Positions 61,473 to 64,000 of a stretch of DNA of 64,000 bases are shown piece after piece. The position numbers and the translations under genes are program-made. Source of the stretch: CAYNST01 sp964434105. GTDB taxonomy: Bacteria; Pseudomonadota; Gammaproteobacteria; Pseudomonadales; Cellvibrionaceae. Within the stretch, counting starts at the first letter, position 1; each line of letters opens with the position of its first letter. The notes below the pieces were generated by a model that was given only the letters and a program-made list of their open reading frames with translations, ran no database searches and had not been told where the DNA came from. The stretch spans positions 1 through 64,000 of the forward strand of contig CAYSTJ010000015.1 in assembly GCA_964434105.1 (NCBI GenBank), written 5' to 3'.

Positions 61473-62646
61473 GCGATCCGGTGCGCCCAAAAGGTTTGCC
61501 ATGGTTGTGGGCGAAGAGTCCGGCGATATTCTGGGCGCGGGTCTTATGCGAGCGCTGCAGGCAATCTATCCGGACGCGATATTTGAGGGCATTGGCGGGC
61601 CACGCATGCTCCGTCAGGGTTTTAAATCGCATTTTCCGCAGGATCGCCTGGCCGTCATGGGGCTGATCGAACCGCTGAAGCGACTGCCGGAGTTGCTGGG
61701 CATCCGTCGCCAACTTCGCGAGCGGTTTATCGGTGAGCCTCCCAGTGCTTTTATTGGGATAGACTCGCCGGATTTTAACCTGGATCTCGAACTTGCCCTG
61801 CGGCAGCATGGTATAAAGACCGTGCATTACGTGAGTCCGTCGGTATGGGCCTGGCGGCAGGGTCGATTAAAAAAAATTGCGGCTGCGGTTGACCTGATGT
61901 TGGCCCTGTTCCCATTCGAGAAGCAGTTCTATCAGGGGCATAATGTGCCGGTCAGCTTTGTCGGCCATCCCCTGGCGGATGATTTTCCATTGGAACCGGA
62001 TAGCAATGCGGCACGGCACCGCCTGCAGCTTAACGAATGGATCGGTTCGCGCAGGGTATTGGCATTGATGCCCGGTAGTCGAGAGTCAGAAGTTGAACGA
62101 CTGGGGACGCTGTTTCTGGAGGTGGCGCGCTGCTGCCTGAACAGGCGTCCCGATCTGTGCTTTCTGATCCCATCGGCAAATGAACGCCGGCATTCGCAGT
62201 TGCAGCAGCTGCTGGATGCCGCTCCCCAGGACTTGCCGGTTCGCCTGGTGTCCGGGCAGTCACAACAGGTAATGTCCGCCGCGGACGCAGTATTGATGGC
62301 CTCGGGGACGGCCAGCCTGGAAGCGATGCTATTGAAAAGGCCGATGGTAATCGCATATAAAGTCGCTCCGCTGTCCTATTGGCTGTTGCGTCGACTGGTT
62401 CGAGTGCCCTTTATCGGGTTGCCCAACCTGCTGGCGGGACGGGAGCTGGTGCCGGAGTTCATCCAGAATGACGCGACAGCTGAGGCAATCAGCGCTTCGC
62501 TTTTACCCTATGTCGACGAAACAGACACTACCCGGACATTAAAGGAGGCTTTTCTCGATATGCATCAACAGTTAAAACGGGACGCCAGTATCCAGGCTGC
62601 CGAGGCTATTCGTAACCTGCTTGAGACCGCAGATAAATGCGTTTGA
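61462..62646 (+). CDS. lpxB: Lipid-A-disaccharide synthase LpxB
   Basis: About 394 residues, GT19 family. No good ATG exists: the ATG at 61501 would remove part of the first beta strand (KRFAMVVGEESGDILGAGLM), which must be present, so a TTG at 61462 overlapping the lpxA end by 11 nt is the most likely start. IGGPRML, FIGIDSPDFNLDLE, YVSPSVWAWRQGR, LALMPGSRESEVERL and the ASGTASLEAMLLKRPMVIAYK block are all intact. It joins UDP-diacylglucosamine and lipid X. It overlaps rnhB by 10 nt. Confidence 0.93.
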   Translation: MCAERSGAPKRFAMVVGEESGDILGAGLMRALQAIYPDAIFEGIGGPRMLRQGFKSHFPQDRLAVMGLIEPLKRLPELLGIRRQLRERFIGEPPSAFIGIDSPDFNLDLELALRQHGIKTVHYVSPSVWAWRQGRLKKIAAAVDLMLALFPFEKQFYQGHNVPVSFVGHPLADDFPLEPDSNAARHRLQLNEWIGSRRVLALMPGSRESEVERLGTLFLEVARCCLNRRPDLCFLIPSANERRHSQLQQLLDAAPQDLPVRLVSGQSQQVMSAADAVLMASGTASLEAMLLKRPMVIAYKVAPLSYWLLRRLVRVPFIGLPNLLAGRELVPEFIQNDATAEAISASLLPYVDETDTTRTLKEAFLDMHQQLKRDASIQAAEAIRNLLETADKCV

Positions 62647-63215
62647 TAGCCGGGGTCGATGAAGCGGGGCGGGGACCTTTGGCGGGAGATGTCATCGCTG
62701 CGGCGGTGATTTTAAACCCGGACGCACCGATTCCGGGGCTGGCAGATTCCAAGGCACTAACCGCGCGCCGGCGTGAACTTCTGTTCGATCAGATCCTCGA
62801 ACGCGCGCTTTGCTACGCAATAGCGCGGGCGACGGTGGCGGAAATTGATCGCCTGAACATACTGCAGGCCAGCCTCCTGGCGATGACGCGAGCGGTAGAC
62901 CGATTACAGATGCAACCATGTCATGTATTGGTTGATGGCAATCGGTTGCCACGATGGCGTTACTCAAGCGAGGCCATTGTGCAGGGGGACAGCCTGGAGG
63001 CGGCAATCAGCGCAGCATCCATCCTGGCCAAAGTTACGCGGGATCGCGAAATGCAGTCTCTGTGCAGTCGCTATCCGGGCTACGGATTCAGCACCCATAA
63101 GGGCTACCCGACCCGGGCTCACCTGGCGGCGTTGAAAACGCTGGGGCCGTCGGCGATTCATCGCACCAGCTATGCGCCAGTGAGAAACCTGATTGTGCAG
63201 ACGTCTCTGTTTTAA
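62637..63215 (+). CDS. rnhB: Ribonuclease HII
   Basis: A 192-residue RNase HII that nicks RNA in DNA hybrids. MRLIAGVDEAGRGPLAGDV carries the first Asp and Glu, ILVDGN-like (here VLVDGNRLP) the third Asp, and IAAASILAKVTRDREM-like (here ISAASILAKVTRDREM) the fourth. GYPTRAH precedes the end. It overlaps both lpxB and the next gene. In many relatives dnaE follows; here an acyltransferase starts instead. Confidence 0.95.
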   Translation: MRLIAGVDEAGRGPLAGDVIAAAVILNPDAPIPGLADSKALTARRRELLFDQILERALCYAIARATVAEIDRLNILQASLLAMTRAVDRLQMQPCHVLVDGNRLPRWRYSSEAIVQGDSLEAAISAASILAKVTRDREMQSLCSRYPGYGFSTHKGYPTRAHLAALKTLGPSAIHRTSYAPVRNLIVQTSLF

Positions 63216-64000
63216 TGTCAGCCCCTGCCGAACGCTATCACGGCCTTGATCTGGCGCGCGCGGTATTTATGCTGCTGGGCATAGTTTATCATTGTGCTGC
63301 AATCTTCCAGGTCGACGGTGAATGGCTGGTCAATGCCGAGCACTCCCACCGACTTTTTGACTGGCTGGTGGAGTTTCTCAGCGCTTTCCGGATGCACGCT
63401 TTTTTTATCATTGCCGGATTCTTTTTCTGTCTGGTGGTTGAAAAGTACGGCGAAAGACACGCAACAATTGACCGTACAGTACGCCTGATGGTGCCCATGT
63501 TATTCGCCGGTTTTGTACTCAACGGATTAACAAATCCTTTGACGGACAAGACGGATTTTTCGTCGGGTCTGGATTATATTGCCGGGGGCGAATGGCTGGG
63601 ACATCTTTGGTTTCTCGGAAATCTGGTCGTCTACAACTGGCTCTCGCTGGTGCTGGTGCGGCCATTGAGACGGATAGCGAATGCCTGGCTGCCGGATCCA
63701 TTGTTGTTGCTGACCGCCGTTTTACTGTTTCCAGCGCTCGCCGCCGTATTTCACTATTATGGCCGTCTTTTGGCCACCGATATTCACTTCTTTATTTCTT
63801 TTTTTCTCTTGTATTATTACCTGCCTTTTTATTTGATCGGCATGGTGTTTTACTTTCGGCGGGAAGCATTTATGCGGCTGCTGGATTTGCGAATCTGTGT
63901 CAGGTTGGCGGTATTTGCCATTGGTGCGGGTTACGTCAGTCGCGAGATTTCAGACATGGAAGCACCTTTTTTGCTGACGCTTTACGCTGAAGCGATATAC
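63215..64000 (+). CDS. Acyltransferase 3 family membrane protein (OpgC-like), truncated by the window end
   Basis: At least 262 residues, open at the window end. The ATG at 63215 overlaps the rnhB stop. N-terminal YHGLDLARAVFMLLGIVYHCAAIF and FRMHAFFIIAGFFFCLVVEKYG fit the acyltransferase 3 family and resemble OpgC/MdoC, which adds succinyl groups to periplasmic glucans: LDxxRA-like start, a His after LLGI, and SHLWFL-like (here GHLWFLGNLVVYNW). About seven hydrophobic segments are visible. The acyl substrate cannot be decided. Coupling to rnhB is probably positional only. Confidence 0.83.
   Translation, partial: MSAPAERYHGLDLARAVFMLLGIVYHCAAIFQVDGEWLVNAEHSHRLFDWLVEFLSAFRMHAFFIIAGFFFCLVVEKYGERHATIDRTVRLMVPMLFAGFVLNGLTNPLTDKTDFSSGLDYIAGGEWLGHLWFLGNLVVYNWLSLVLVRPLRRIANAWLPDPLLLLTAVLLFPALAAVFHYYGRLLATDIHFFISFFLLYYYLPFYLIGMVFYFRREAFMRLLDLRICVRLAVFAIGAGYVSREISDMEAPFLLTLYAEAIY

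Overview
The window looks like chromosomal DNA from a polysaccharide-degrading marine or soil gammaproteobacterium, most likely of the Cellvibrionaceae (Cellvibrio, Saccharophagus, Gilvimarinus or Simiduia type). The evidence is: long poly-serine linkers in lipoproteins; a two-CBM GH10 xylanase lipoprotein next to a large TonB-dependent receptor; type IV pilus minor pilin and PilSR genes; and a Pseudomonas-like order of the map/glnD/dapC and rpsB-to-rnhB core genes. The family assignment is inference. I see no rRNA, tRNA, CRISPR array, prophage or intact transposase gene.

Layout. 1-5 kb: a 231-bp tandem repeat with palindromes, a surface lipoprotein with a poly-serine linker, a broken YhcG-type nuclease remnant and an autotransporter-like outer-membrane protein. 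5.3-16.8 kb: a type IV pilus block (fimT-like, pilV, pilW, pilX, pilY1 on +; a second FimT-like pilin, pilR and pilS on -). 17-24.7 kb: bamD, rluD, pgeF, a DUF3313 lipoprotein, clpB behind a sigma-32-like promoter, a DUF4124 protein and a decayed aldo/keto reductase. 25-31.5 kb: a xylan-use patch (GH10 lipoprotein, TonB-dependent receptor, NAD-dependent epimerase). 32-42 kb: ilvIH, a di-haem peroxidase-like protein, a YihY membrane protein, CsbD, a GGEEF diguanylate cyclase and a large hybrid sensor kinase. 42-63.2 kb: the conserved core, with nth-dapC-glnD-map on the minus strand and rpsB-tsf-pyrH-frr-uppS-cdsA-dxr-rseP-bamA-skp-lpxD-fabZ-lpxA-lpxB-rnhB on the plus strand. The window ends inside an OpgC-like acyltransferase.

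The core block joins translation (rpsB, tsf, frr, map), UMP kinase, undecaprenyl and phospholipid precursor supply (uppS, cdsA, dxr), outer-membrane assembly and its stress sensing (rseP, bamA, skp; bamD lies elsewhere in the window) and lipid A synthesis (lpxD, fabZ, lpxA, lpxB). Many junctions are 1-17 nt overlaps, as expected for translational coupling.

The most unusual feature is a family of five short repeats (about 136-226 bp) with 15-bp terminal inverted repeats (GTAACTATTCAGCTC / GAGCTGAATAGTTAC), one with a perfect 7-bp target duplication. All five lie in the same orientation directly upstream of a plus-strand gene: the xylanase, the receptor, ilvI, rpsB and lpxD. They look like non-autonomous mobile elements sitting in 5' leaders. 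A second, unrelated inverted-repeat family (ends GGGTCTGTTGACGTTTC) has two copies, one overlapping the pgeF stop codon and one between the clpB heat-shock promoter and clpB.
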